Shown one piece after another: positions 27,648-38,292 of a stretch of 64,000 bases of DNA; the first letter of the stretch is position 1; each line of letters opens with the position of its first letter. The position numbers and the translations under genes are program-made. The stretch comes from Pseudooceanicola sp. HF7 (GTDB taxonomy: Bacteria; Pseudomonadota; Alphaproteobacteria; Rhodobacterales; Rhodobacteraceae), in contig NZ_JAATOW010000023.1 in assembly GCF_011806405.1 (NCBI RefSeq), positions 1-64,000 of the forward strand. The letters are read 5' to 3'. The notes beneath the pieces are model-generated. The model searched no databases and was not told the DNA's origin. It worked only from the letters and a program-made list of their open reading frames with translations.

Positions 27648-28660
27648 AGACCCAGATGCTGACGGTCCGCCAGGCCGCGCAGAAGATCCGCGACGGGGGG
27701 CCTTCGGGCATGCCCCTTGTCATCGCCGGCAGCGAAGAGGCCCTGCGCGCCCTGCCCTGCGGCAACTGGATCGGCGGCACCGCTTGCTATTTCTTGACCG
27801 AAGAGGGCGGGATCTGCGACAGTGCCCGCGTCATGGTGACAGAGATCCCCAGTGCCACGGACAGCCTGATCCGCCACGTTCCAGCGGCAGAGCTGCCCTC
27901 TCTGACCTCGGGGCGCTTTGGCAACGGCATGAGCTTCGTGCTGATCCCCGCCTTTTCCACCGCGCACCAGCGCTTTGCCATCGACGGGCCGGGCTATGAG
28001 GGCCTGTTCGATCAGCCGCTGATGGGCTGGGTGACCGGCAGGCTGCTGGAGGCGGAGCCCGCCGTGCTACCGCTGGTCATCGACGGCACCACCGGCAGGG
28101 CCCATGCCGATGGCGCCCTGATCATGCACCTGGCCCTGCCGCCCGACCGGATGGCCCGGATCGACATCGTGACCCTCTTTGACCAGGACGCGGATCCGGC
28201 CCGCAGCTTTACCTTCACCGAAACCGGGTTTTCCGCGCGCACTGCCCTTGTCGGCGGGCAGGAAGTGGACCTGGCCACCTATCTCACGGAGCAGGGGATC
28301 GACACCCGCCTGCCGCTGGTGGCCGATTACGCTGGCGCGCTGGTCAATGTCTCTTTCAGGGAGGTCAGCGCCGAAAGCGGCGTGTCCTTCTACGCTCCGG
28401 TCATGGCCGGCGTGGAATATCGCCTTGCCCGCCCCCTGGCGCTTCCCTACCCGGAGGAATTCGCCCGCCAGTGCAGCGGCGACGGGGGTAGCCAGCTGGC
28501 CTGCAACTGCATCCTGAACTACGTCCACGGTGGGCTGGAAGGGCGCAGCACCGGCAGTTTCACCGGCCCCGCGACCTTTGGAGAGATCGCCTACATGCTG
28601 CTGAACCAGACCATGGTGCGACTGGAAGTCGTAGCGGCAGAAGGCGAGCGGGTGGCCTGA
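27644..28660 (+). CDS. Uncharacterised conserved protein (DUF6976-like)
   Basis: A 338-residue soluble protein without signal peptide. It begins MKTQMLTVRQAAQKIRDGG and has WIGGTACYFLTEEGG. From memory this resembles the DUF6976 family of Rhodobacterales and related bacteria, but I cannot check the name. Four cysteines cluster at FARQCSGDGGSQLACNCILNYV (about residues 281-294), a possible metal or redox site. It is coupled by ATGA to the 75-residue gene before it. The following sequence carries a 3'-end repeat element. Confidence 0.7.
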   Translation: MKTQMLTVRQAAQKIRDGGPSGMPLVIAGSEEALRALPCGNWIGGTACYFLTEEGGICDSARVMVTEIPSATDSLIRHVPAAELPSLTSGRFGNGMSFVLIPAFSTAHQRFAIDGPGYEGLFDQPLMGWVTGRLLEAEPAVLPLVIDGTTGRAHADGALIMHLALPPDRMARIDIVTLFDQDADPARSFTFTETGFSARTALVGGQEVDLATYLTEQGIDTRLPLVADYAGALVNVSFREVSAESGVSFYAPVMAGVEYRLARPLALPYPEEFARQCSGDGGSQLACNCILNYVHGGLEGRSTGSFTGPATFGEIAYMLLNQTMVRLEVVAAEGERVA

Positions 28661-28742
28661 GGCTCCGGGGTGAGCCAGGGGGGCTTGCGGTGCTGCGAGG
28701 GTGTCTCGTTGCCGGGGGCAACGGCACCTGCGGCGGCGGGTC

Positions 28743-28812
28743 AGGGGGGCGCCGCCCCCCGCCTCCGTGCCGGAGACTCCCCCTGAAGTATTTTCAGCCA
28801 GGTGAAGACAGG
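28743..28812 (+). repeat. Rhodobacterales-type 3'-end repeat element, copy 1
   Basis: A G/C palindrome (GGGGGGC-GCC-GCCCCCC), then a stem around CTCCGTGCCGGAG, then GAAGTATTTTCAGCCAGGTG and AAGACAGG. A related string of the form CTCCGGCGGGAGTTTTT..AAGAAG appears at 48350-48410 on the other strand. Both copies lie just downstream of, and in the same direction as, a gene. They may be terminator-linked repeats. Function unproven. Confidence 0.5.
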
Positions 28813-28933
28813 GGCCCCTGCGACGATTGCCGCGCGGGGCCCGGTCTGACAGGCGCGGCGGGCGGGGGCGTGGCCGTAGGCACGCGGGTCGACGCCGCGC
28901 GCCCGGATGCCATGGCGCGCGGCGGTCTTGCCA

Positions 28934-31786
<2,853 letters not shown>

Positions 31787-31857
31787 CGAATGCTCCGGGC
31801 TGTCAAGGAAGGGGGCGAGGCGCCCAATGCGCCTCGCGTAGGGCCGTAGCCCGCGGA

Positions 31858-32217
31858 TCAGGCGATGAACTTCGCGTAGGCCGCCTCGTCCATGTAATCG
31901 TCCATCTGGGACGGATCGGACGGCTTGATCTTGAAGAACCAGGCGTCGCCCATCGGGTCGTCATTGATCTTGGAGGGGTCCTCCACCAGCACTTCGTTCA
32001 CTTCCACGATCTCGCCGTCGATCGGCGCCAGGATGTCACTGGCGGCCTTGACGCTTTCGATCACGACGACCTCGTCGTCCTTGGCCACTTCCGTGCCTTC
32101 CTCGGGCAGCTCGACGAAGACGATGTCGCCAAGCTGTTCTGCGGCATGTTCGGTGATCCCCACGACGATCAGGTCGTCTTCGGGGCGCAGCCATTCATGT
32201 TCTTCGGTAAATTTCAT
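31858..32217 (-). CDS. gcvH: Glycine cleavage system H-protein
   Basis: The lipoyl carrier of the complex, 119 residues. The lipoylated lysine is K57 in [12 protein letters not shown]. The start at 32217 gives [15 protein letters not shown] as in the family; the open frame upstream lies in gcvT. It is 19 bp from the gcvT stop. Confidence 0.96.
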   Translation of the reverse strand: MKFTEEHEWLRPEDDLIVVGITEHAAEQLGDIVFVELPEEGTEVAKDDEVVVIESVKAASDILAPIDGEIVEVNEVLVEDPSKINDDPMGDAWFFKIKPSDPSQMDDYMDEAAYAKFIA

Positions 32218-32236
32218 CTGGTCGATTCCCTGTCTG

Positions 32237-33361
32237 TCAGCGTTTGAAGTTGGCAGGTATGAAGGGCAGGCTGTCAACGCGGATCGGAAGCCGCTTGCCG
32301 CGCAGCTCCGCCTCCAGCGCCGTGCCGGCCGCGGCAAGATGCGCCGGGACATAGCCCATGGCCACCGGGGCCTGCAGGCTGGGTCCGAAAGCGCCAGAGG
32401 TGATCTGACCCACCTCTGCATCCTCGTGGAAAAGCGTCACGCCTTCGCGCATGGGCGCGCGGCCCTCCGGGCGCAGGCCGACGCGCAGGCGGGCGGGGCC
32501 GGTTTCCAGCTCCGCAAGGATCTTTTCCGCCCCGGGGAAGCCCCCGGCGCGCGCCCCGCCATTGCGGCGCGCCTTCTGGATGGACCAGTGCAGCGCGGCT
32601 TCGGCGGGGGTGGTGTCTTCGGTGATGTCATGGCCGTAAAGGCACAGGCCCGCTTCCAGCCGCAGGCTGTCACGCGCGCCCAGCCCGATGGGCGCCACGC
32701 CCTCCTGGTTCAGCAGGGCCCGGGCCAGCGCCTCGGCCTCCTCGGCCTGCACGGAAATCTCGTAGCCGTCCTCACCGGTGTACCCCGAGCGCGAGATCCA
32801 GCATTCCGCGCCCCCGATGGAAAGCGTGCGCACATCCATGAAGCGCATCTCGGCCACCTCGGGCGCCAGCGCGGCCAGCGCCGCCTCTGCGCCGGGGCCC
32901 TGCAGGGCCAGCAGGCAGCGATCGGTGATCTCCACCACCTCGATGCCGGGCAGGCTGTCCTGCATATGGGCGATATCGGCGGCCTTGCAGGCGGCATTGA
33001 CCACGACGAATAGGTGATCGCCCCGGTTGGCGAACATCAGGTCGTCGCGGATGCCGCCGGCGTCATTGGTCAGCAGGCCGTAGCGCTGGCGGCCCTCGCC
33101 CAGGCCCAGCACCGCCGCCGGGATCAGGCTTTCAAGGCCAAGCGCCAGGGTCTCGGGATCGGCCCCCTTCAGCACCACCTGCCCCATGTGGCTGACATCG
33201 AACAGCCCGGCTGCGGCGCGGCAATGCAGGTGCTCCTTCATCACGCCCATAGGGTATTGCACGGGCATCTCGTAGCCCGCGAAGGGCACCATCTTGCCGC
33301 CAAGCTCCTCGTGCAGGGCTTTCAGCGGCAGGTGTAGAAGGGCATCTGTCGTCTCGCTCAT
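32237..33361 (-). CDS. gcvT: Glycine cleavage system T-protein (aminomethyltransferase)
   Basis: GcvT transfers the aminomethyl carbon to tetrahydrofolate and releases ammonia. The 374 residues contain [26 protein letters not shown] and YTGEDGYEI as usual. It is first behind the tandem glycine riboswitch (33430-33590), so glycine should set the expression of all three genes. Start ATG at 33361 follows GGAGAGACGG. Confidence 0.96.
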   Translation of the reverse strand: MSETTDALLHLPLKALHEELGGKMVPFAGYEMPVQYPMGVMKEHLHCRAAAGLFDVSHMGQVVLKGADPETLALGLESLIPAAVLGLGEGRQRYGLLTNDAGGIRDDLMFANRGDHLFVVVNAACKAADIAHMQDSLPGIEVVEITDRCLLALQGPGAEAALAALAPEVAEMRFMDVRTLSIGGAECWISRSGYTGEDGYEISVQAEEAEALARALLNQEGVAPIGLGARDSLRLEAGLCLYGHDITEDTTPAEAALHWSIQKARRNGGARAGGFPGAEKILAELETGPARLRVGLRPEGRAPMREGVTLFHEDAEVGQITSGAFGPSLQAPVAMGYVPAHLAAAGTALEAELRGKRLPIRVDSLPFIPANFKR

Positions 33362-33397
33362 CCGTCTCTCCAGGCCTCGGCCCTGACGGCAAGCGTC

Positions 33398-33438
33398 CGG
33401 GCATCACGCGCGCGACCTTGCGGTCCCGCAGGATGCCC
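33398..33438 (-). promoter_or_regulatory. Candidate expression-platform hairpin of the glycine riboswitch
   Basis: GGGCATC (33399-33405) can pair with GATGCCC (33432-33438) across about 26 bases that hold further GC-rich pairing. It sits between aptamer 2 and gcvT and could serve as the switching stem. No T-run follows, so control of translation is as likely as termination. Confidence 0.45.
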
Positions 33439-33590
33439 CCTCTGTTCTTTTGCCTGAGATCGCTATCCCTTCGGCGGACCCGGGACCGGGCCTCTCTCCA
33501 GAGTGTTCGTACCGACCGGTCCTGAAGCCTGAGAGTTTCCGGGGCGGTTGCTCCTTCGGCACCGGCTTGCGCCGGATTCTCCCGTGTCGG
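33430..33590 (-). promoter_or_regulatory. Tandem glycine riboswitch
   Basis: Read on the minus strand, two aptamers follow each other. Aptamer 1 (about 33586 down to 33527) runs from GGGAGAATCC through GCCGAAGGAGCAA to AAACTCTCAGGC. Aptamer 2 (about 33503 down to 33430) runs from CACTCTGGAGAGAGGCC through GCCGAAGGGATAGCG to ATCTCAGGCAAAAGAACAGA. These are the glycine-aptamer core strings. The position directly before gcvT-gcvH-gcvP fits activation of glycine breakdown by glycine. Confidence 0.94.
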
Positions 33591-33653
33591 TGGCGTCTGG
33601 ATAGCGTCGCTCCCGCAACAGTGCAAGCCCGCTGCGACGGGCCGGTCGCAATA

Positions 33654-34100
33654 TCAGCCCGCGCAGGCGAAAGGGGTCATGAGTTCGGCAAGACCGCCGT
33701 TTTCCTCGACCAGTTCGCCCAGGGTGGATTCATCCAGCGTGGCATAGAAGGCCTCTGTCGCGCGGGCGATCGCCAGGCGCAGGCGGCAGGCCCCGATCAG
33801 CGGGCAGGTGTTCTCGTCATCCGCGAAACATTCCGCGATCGGCACCGTGCCTTCCACCGCGCGAAACACGTCGCCCACCCGGATCTCATGCATGGAACGG
33901 CCAAGCGCCATGCCCCCGTTGCGCCCGCGATGGGTCTTCAGGTAGCCAAGCTGGCCCAGCCGGTTGATGACCTGCGCCAGGTGATTTTCCGAGATGTTGC
34001 AGACCTCGGCGATCTCGCTCTTGGTGACCAGGCGATCCTGGTGCACCGCGCAATACATCAGCACCCGCATGGAGATGTTCGTTCGTTTGGTCAAACGCAT
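33654..34100 (-). CDS. Rrf2-family iron-sulfur regulator (NsrR/RirA type)
   Basis: A 148-residue winged-HTH regulator starting MRLTKRTNISMRVLMYCAVH. Three cysteines at C91, C99 and C105 (AECFADDENTCPLIGAC) are the cluster-ligand set; the C-x7-C-x5-C spacing is that of RirA (iron), while the C-terminus (LGELVEENGGLAELM) is closer to NsrR (nitric oxide). The HTH contains KSEIAEVCNISENHLAQVINRLGQLGYL. It lies upstream of the glycine riboswitch in the same direction but ends before it. An NsrR/FNR-like palindrome lies in the divergent promoter region. Ribosome site AAAGGAA precedes the start. Confidence 0.87.
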   Translation of the reverse strand: MRLTKRTNISMRVLMYCAVHQDRLVTKSEIAEVCNISENHLAQVINRLGQLGYLKTHRGRNGGMALGRSMHEIRVGDVFRAVEGTVPIAECFADDENTCPLIGACRLRLAIARATEAFYATLDESTLGELVEENGGLAELMTPFACAG

Positions 34101-34244
34101 CTTCTGTTCCTTTCGGCCAAACAGCCCCTACCCTGCCGGATGCGCCACCGCCCGCGCGGCCGGTGGTCCGATCTGCGCGGCGCACGGGGGCCAGCTTGCC
34201 GGCAGGATCACACCCGATCATACTGTGACCCGATACGAACAAGG

Positions 34245-34263
34245 TGTATTTGACCTGCATCAA
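34245..34263. promoter_or_regulatory. NsrR- or FNR-like palindromic operator
   Basis: GTGTATTTGACCTGCAT fits the NsrR pattern as I recall it (ATGYATTTNAAATRCAT) at 14 of 17 positions, and TTGACCTGCATCAA fits FNR/DNR TTGAT-N4-ATCAA with one mismatch. It lies between the Rrf2 gene (start 34100) and the cyclotransferase gene (start 34264 or 34276). Confidence 0.55.
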
Positions 34264-34275
34264 ATGGAACACGTA

Positions 34276-34845
34276 ATGCACGCCACAGATCCTCATTTCT
34301 TCGGCTATGGCAGCCTGGTCAACCGCCGGACCCATGTCTACGGCGGCGCGCGCCCCGCGGTGGCAGAGGGCTGGCGACGTGTCTGGCGCCACACCGCCCT
34401 GCGGCCCTTCGCGATCCTCACCGCCGTGCCAGCCCCCGGCACCCGGATCGAGGGGCTGGTGGCCGCCGTGCCGGGCGCCGACTGGGCCGCGCTAGACGAA
34501 CGCGAATTCGCCTATGACCGGGTGCTGACGGCGGATGTCAGCCATGACCTTGCGCCCCCGCCAGAGGTCGCGATCTACACGATCCCCGAAGACAAGCATC
34601 CCCCCGCACCAGAGCCCACGGCGATCCTGCTGAGCTATCTCGACGTGGTCGTGCAAGGCTATCTCAGAGAGTTCGGCGAAGCGGGCGTCGCACGGTTCTT
34701 TGAAACCACGGACGGCTGGGAGGCCCCGGTGCTGCAGGACCGCGCCGATCCCGCCTACCCCCGCGCCCAGCCCCTGACCCCGCAGGAGCTGGCGCTGGTG
34801 GACCATTGGCTGGACAGGCTTGCCTGCCCCCTCCTCCAGGCCTGA
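34276..34845 (+). CDS. Gamma-glutamylcyclotransferase-fold protein
   Basis: A 189-residue protein of the GGCT/ChaC/BtrG-like superfamily, identified by FFGYGSLVNRRTHVYGG at the N-terminus and REFAYDRVLTADV in the middle. Such proteins cleave gamma-glutamyl amides (for example of glutathione) or have unknown roles. The start may be 34264 (MEHVMHAT) or 34276; neither has a clear ribosome site and both sit right behind the palindrome at 34245-34263. It ends before a strong hairpin. Confidence 0.78.
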   Translation: MHATDPHFFGYGSLVNRRTHVYGGARPAVAEGWRRVWRHTALRPFAILTAVPAPGTRIEGLVAAVPGADWAALDEREFAYDRVLTADVSHDLAPPPEVAIYTIPEDKHPPAPEPTAILLSYLDVVVQGYLREFGEAGVARFFETTDGWEAPVLQDRADPAYPRAQPLTPQELALVDHWLDRLACPLLQA

Positions 34846-34866
34846 AGCGCGACCGGCAGAAACGCA

Positions 34867-34894
34867 AACGGCGGCCCCCAAGGGAGCCGCCGTT
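34867..34894 (+). terminator. Hairpin between cyclotransferase gene and gltX
   Basis: AACGGCGGC pairs with GCCGCCGTT (9 bp) around a 10-base loop. The two flanking genes converge, so it can end either transcript. Only short T/A runs follow. Confidence 0.65.
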
Positions 34895-34965
34895 CGCTAA
34901 ATCCGCAGGATGGGTGCACCCCACCGCCCTAACCGTCTGCCCCAGGCAGCCCGGCCCGAGAGCGC

Positions 34966-36303
34966 TTATGCGCCCTGCTTGGCCTTGATCACCTGGAGAA
35001 GCGGCAGCACCTGGCTCATGTCCGGGCCATGGGCCTGGCCGGTCAGCGCCTTGCGCAGCGGCATGAACAGACCCCGGCCCTTGCGGCCCGTGGCGGCTTT
35101 CACCTCGGCCGTCCACTTGCCCCAGGTCTCGGAATCGTATGGCCCCTCCGGCAGCAGCGCCAGCGCCTCTGCGACGAATTCGCGGTCCTCCTCCTCGATG
35201 ACCGGCTCGGCCCCTTCAGAGAACATCTTCCACCAGCCGTCGACATCCGACAGCACGGTGATGTTGTCCCGCACCACGGTCCAGAAGGCCTCTGCCTGGT
35301 CTTCCGGCACACCGGCCTGCAGCACGCGGTCCTTGACCTGCGCCAGGGAGCGGCCCTGCAGCACATGGGCGGTCAGCGGGAACAGGTCGTTCTCGTCGAA
35401 CTTGGTCGGGGCAGAGCCGAACTGGTCCAGGTCGAAGCCTTCCGCGATTTCCTCCACGCTTTCGCGCAGCTCCACCGGCTGGGAAGACCCCAGGCGCGCC
35501 ATCAGGCTGAGCAGCGCCATCGGCTCCACGCCGCGGGCGCGCAGATCACGGATCGACAGCACGCCAAGACGCTTGGACAGGGCCTCGCCCTGGGGGCCGG
35601 TCAGCAGGCTGTGGTGGGCAAAGCTGGGCACCGTGCCGCCAAGCGCCTCGATCATCTGGATCTGGGTCGCGGTATTGGTCACGTGGTCAGAGCCGCGCAC
35701 GACATGGGTCACGCCCATTTCCGTGTCATCGACAACGGAAGCCAGCGTGTAAAGCACCTGCTTGTCGGCGCGGATCAGCACCGGATCGGAAACAGAGGCC
35801 GCATCGATGGAGATATCGCCCAGGATGCCATCGGCCCATTCGATCCGCTGCTGGTCCAGCTTGAACCGCCAGACGCCATCGCCACGCTCGGCGCGCAGCT
35901 TGGCTTTCTCGTCATCGGACAGGCCAAGGGCGGCGCGGTCATAGACCGGCGGCTTGCCCATGTTGAGCTGCTTCTTGCGCTTCAGGTCCAGTTCCATCGG
36001 CGTTTCGAAGGCCTCGTAGAAGCGGCCCATCTCGCGCAGGCGGTCGGCGGCCTCCGCGTAGCGGTCAAGCCGCTCGGACTGGCGCTCCACGCGGTCCCAG
36101 GTCAGGCCCAGCCATTCCAGGTCTTCCTTGATCGCATCCACGTATTCCTGCTTGGAGCGCTCCGGATCCGTGTCGTCGATCCGCAGGATGAAGGTCCCGC
36201 CGGATTTCCGGGCGATCAGGAAGTTGAAGAGCGCGGTGCGCAGGTTGCCGACGTGGATGTAGCCGGTGGGGCTGGGCGCGAAACGTGTGACGATGGCGGA
36301 CAT
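34966..36303 (-). CDS. gltX: Glutamate--tRNA ligase
   Basis: Class I aminoacyl-tRNA synthetase, 445 residues, of the GltX2-like alphaproteobacterial kind that may charge tRNA-Glu or, non-discriminatingly, tRNA-Gln. It has the HIGH-like signature FAPSPTGYIHVGN and the KMSKS-like LSKR in GEALSKRLGVLS. The start at 36303 is favoured over 36309 because AGGAG then lies 8 bases away. It is followed by a metallopeptidase gene upstream on the same strand (55 bp gap). Confidence 0.94.
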   Translation of the reverse strand: MSAIVTRFAPSPTGYIHVGNLRTALFNFLIARKSGGTFILRIDDTDPERSKQEYVDAIKEDLEWLGLTWDRVERQSERLDRYAEAADRLREMGRFYEAFETPMELDLKRKKQLNMGKPPVYDRAALGLSDDEKAKLRAERGDGVWRFKLDQQRIEWADGILGDISIDAASVSDPVLIRADKQVLYTLASVVDDTEMGVTHVVRGSDHVTNTATQIQMIEALGGTVPSFAHHSLLTGPQGEALSKRLGVLSIRDLRARGVEPMALLSLMARLGSSQPVELRESVEEIAEGFDLDQFGSAPTKFDENDLFPLTAHVLQGRSLAQVKDRVLQAGVPEDQAEAFWTVVRDNITVLSDVDGWWKMFSEGAEPVIEEEDREFVAEALALLPEGPYDSETWGKWTAEVKAATGRKGRGLFMPLRKALTGQAHGPDMSQVLPLLQVIKAKQGA

Positions 36304-36358
36304 AAGCATGACTCCTGTTGGCCGCCAATTGTCACAACCCCGCCCCTTTGTCCAGAAA

Positions 36359-37402
36359 TCAGCCTTGCCCGGCGGCCCGGCGGACGACCAGGTCGATGAA
36401 CTCCAGCTTGCCGGCCACCGCCGGGGTGATCACGGCGGGGGCGAAATCCAGCAGGCCCATTTCGCGGTTCAGCTCGTTCAGCACCAGGCCCAGCGTCCGG
36501 TACCGGCGCAGCATCGCATCGACAGAGGTCGGCTCCTGCTGCATCGGGATCAGCCCCAGCTCTTCTGCCGTGTCCAGCACCGCCGCGATATCAAGGTACA
36601 GCGCCCAGGTTTCGGCCCAGTCCTCCCAGGGGTGCATGGTGGCATAGGCGCTGATGTAATGCTCTTCCCAGCCCTTGGGCGCGCCCTTGGCGTAATGGCG
36701 TTCCAGCGCCGCGCCATAGGTGGGGTTCTCATGATCCCCGAAGAGCGCCTTGAACTGGTCCTCGCACTGGCCGCGCACCAGCACATCCCAGTAGTAATGG
36801 CCGACCTCGTGGCGGAAATGGCCGATCAGCGTGCGGTGGGCCTCGTTCATGTCGACGCGGATCTGTTCGCGCTCCGCCGGATCGGCCTCGCGGATGTTAA
36901 TGGTGATCAGCCCCTCGGCATGGCCGGTATAGACGCGCTCTGCCTCGCCCGCCTTGCGCCACAGCCCGTCGTCCAGCGGATCGCCCATGAAGGCGAAGCT
37001 GAGCGGAGGGCTCGTCTCTGCGCCAAAGGGCAGGCCCAGCCGTTCCAGCGCGTAGATCAGCCGCCGCTTGGCCGCCTCCAGCCGCGCCCAGCGCGCACGG
37101 TTGCCCTCCACGGACATGTCCGGCACCGTCTCATTCAGCGCGCAGCAATCGCAATAGGCATCCCCGCCCAGGGGCACGGTGCGGTTGCAGACCTGCTCCT
37201 CGGCGTAGTTGCGGCAGGGCACGACCTGCGCGCCGCACCCGTCAGAGCCCAGCGGCCCCAGGCAGCGCAGGTGATCGCCCTCCGGCTCCATCGCGGTGAC
37301 AGCCTTGCAGGTCTGGCACCATCCGGTCTGACGCCCGCAGCTGGTGCATTGGGTGTTGTCGAAGAACAGGCGGTTGCCGCAGGTACAGGTATAAAGACGC
37401 AT
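36359..37402 (-). CDS. Putative zinc-binding metallopeptidase
   Basis: A 347-residue protein. The N-terminus has Cys-rich zinc ribbons (YTCTCGNRLFFDNTQCTSCGRQTGWCQTC, CLGP..CGAQVVPCRNY). The body has an HExxH zinc motif in FRHEVGHYYWD with a downstream ENPTYGAALERHYAKG segment. This matches the family annotated as putative zinc-binding metallopeptidase (DUF2248-like). The start at 37402 is directly before the ribbon. Its start lies against the DUF1801 remnant, so part of its upstream region may be new. Cytoplasmic; substrate unknown. Confidence 0.85.
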   Translation of the reverse strand: MRLYTCTCGNRLFFDNTQCTSCGRQTGWCQTCKAVTAMEPEGDHLRCLGPLGSDGCGAQVVPCRNYAEEQVCNRTVPLGGDAYCDCCALNETVPDMSVEGNRARWARLEAAKRRLIYALERLGLPFGAETSPPLSFAFMGDPLDDGLWRKAGEAERVYTGHAEGLITINIREADPAEREQIRVDMNEAHRTLIGHFRHEVGHYYWDVLVRGQCEDQFKALFGDHENPTYGAALERHYAKGAPKGWEEHYISAYATMHPWEDWAETWALYLDIAAVLDTAEELGLIPMQQEPTSVDAMLRRYRTLGLVLNELNREMGLLDFAPAVITPAVAGKLEFIDLVVRRAAGQG

Positions 37403-37404
37403 GG

Positions 37405-37734
37405 TTTCTCCTTGGCATCGGACAATCGTCCGACACCGGCCCCCGGTTCCCTGCGCCTGGCGCGGGACGTTCGGGTAATGACGTTCCAAGTCGCGTAGTC
37501 CGGCAGGATGTAGATCGAAATCTGCGCCTTGCGAGGGGAGAAACCCGTGGACACGAAATCCCCCTCCAGGCCACAGGCATAACGGGAGTGATGACGCCCA
37601 ACCCCGATGATCGACGGCCCGCCAAGGGATCGCCCCCAAGGCACCGGATCCCGGCCCGCCCCCTCCCGGAAAAGCGCCAGCAGGGCGCGCCGCCGCTCCG
37701 GTAAGACCCCTGCAAGAAACGCCTCTGGGGGTCT
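37405..37734 (-). pseudogene. DUF1801 (YdhG-like) gene remnant
   Basis: Directly after the cyclo-ligase stop, in the same frame, runs PEAFLAGVLPERRRALLALF, then FREGAGRDPVPWGRS, GGPSIIGVGRHHSRYACGLE and GDFVSTGFSPRKAQISIYI. This is the order of the DUF1801 family (MIGFGRYHYRY and TGFSPRK motifs). There is no start codon at the front, the last 25 or so family residues are replaced by the start of the metallopeptidase gene, and the conserved end is only faintly seen (GRLSDAKE). It is therefore truncated at both ends. Confidence 0.6.
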
Positions 37735-38292
37735 TTACGGGGTGATGACCTCGGCCTCGGTGATGATCAGGTCCAGCTTCTGATCGGTGGCCTCCAGCGG
37801 CAGGTCCGCATCCTCCTGCGCGCCATAGGCATAGCCCACCGCCAGGACCGGTTTCTGGGCCCGCAGCCTTTCCAGCGTGCGGTCATAAAAGCCCCCGCCA
37901 TAGCCCAGGCGATAGCCCGCGCGATCAAAGGCGACCAGCGGCACGATCAGGATCTCTGGCTGCATCCAGAGTTGCGGCACCGGAACAAGCACGCCAAAGG
38001 CCCCCTCCTCCATGGCGCAGCCCGGCTCCCAAAGGGCAAAGCGCAGCGGCTGCCCCGGCCCCTCGACCACCGGCACGCCGACGGGTCCATGGGCCGCGGC
38101 CTCTTCCATGGCGGCCAGCGGCGGGATCTCCGTGCGGATCGGCAGGTAGCCCGCCAGGGGCACGCCCCGGTAGCCCGCCAGGAAAGACGAAAGCACGCCG
38201 CCCCGCCCCGGCCCGGCGGCCTCATGGGCGGCCTTGCGCCGGGCGAAGGCCGCCTTGCGGGCCTCTGCCTTGCGCGCCGCCAGCGCGCTCAC
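37735..38292 (-). CDS. 5-formyltetrahydrofolate cyclo-ligase
   Basis: This enzyme (also called MTHFS or FAU1) makes 5,10-methenyl-THF from 5-formyl-THF with ATP. The 185 residues have the substrate-site segment LAGYLPIRTEIP, the VPLVAFDRAGYRLGYGGGFYDRTLERLR signature and AVGYAYGAQEDADLPLEATDQKLDLI. The start overlaps the mgtE stop (ATGA), so it is the downstream gene of an mgtE operon. It would link to the one-carbon pathway that the glycine cleavage genes also feed. Confidence 0.92.
   Translation of the reverse strand: MSALAARKAEARKAAFARRKAAHEAAGPGRGGVLSSFLAGYRGVPLAGYLPIRTEIPPLAAMEEAAAHGPVGVPVVEGPGQPLRFALWEPGCAMEEGAFGVLVPVPQLWMQPEILIVPLVAFDRAGYRLGYGGGFYDRTLERLRAQKPVLAVGYAYGAQEDADLPLEATDQKLDLIITEAEVITP

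Noticed and set aside
35029-36399. 456-codon plus-strand frame opposite gltX
   Set aside because: Antisense of a clear synthetase; composition is Gln/His/Arg-rich.
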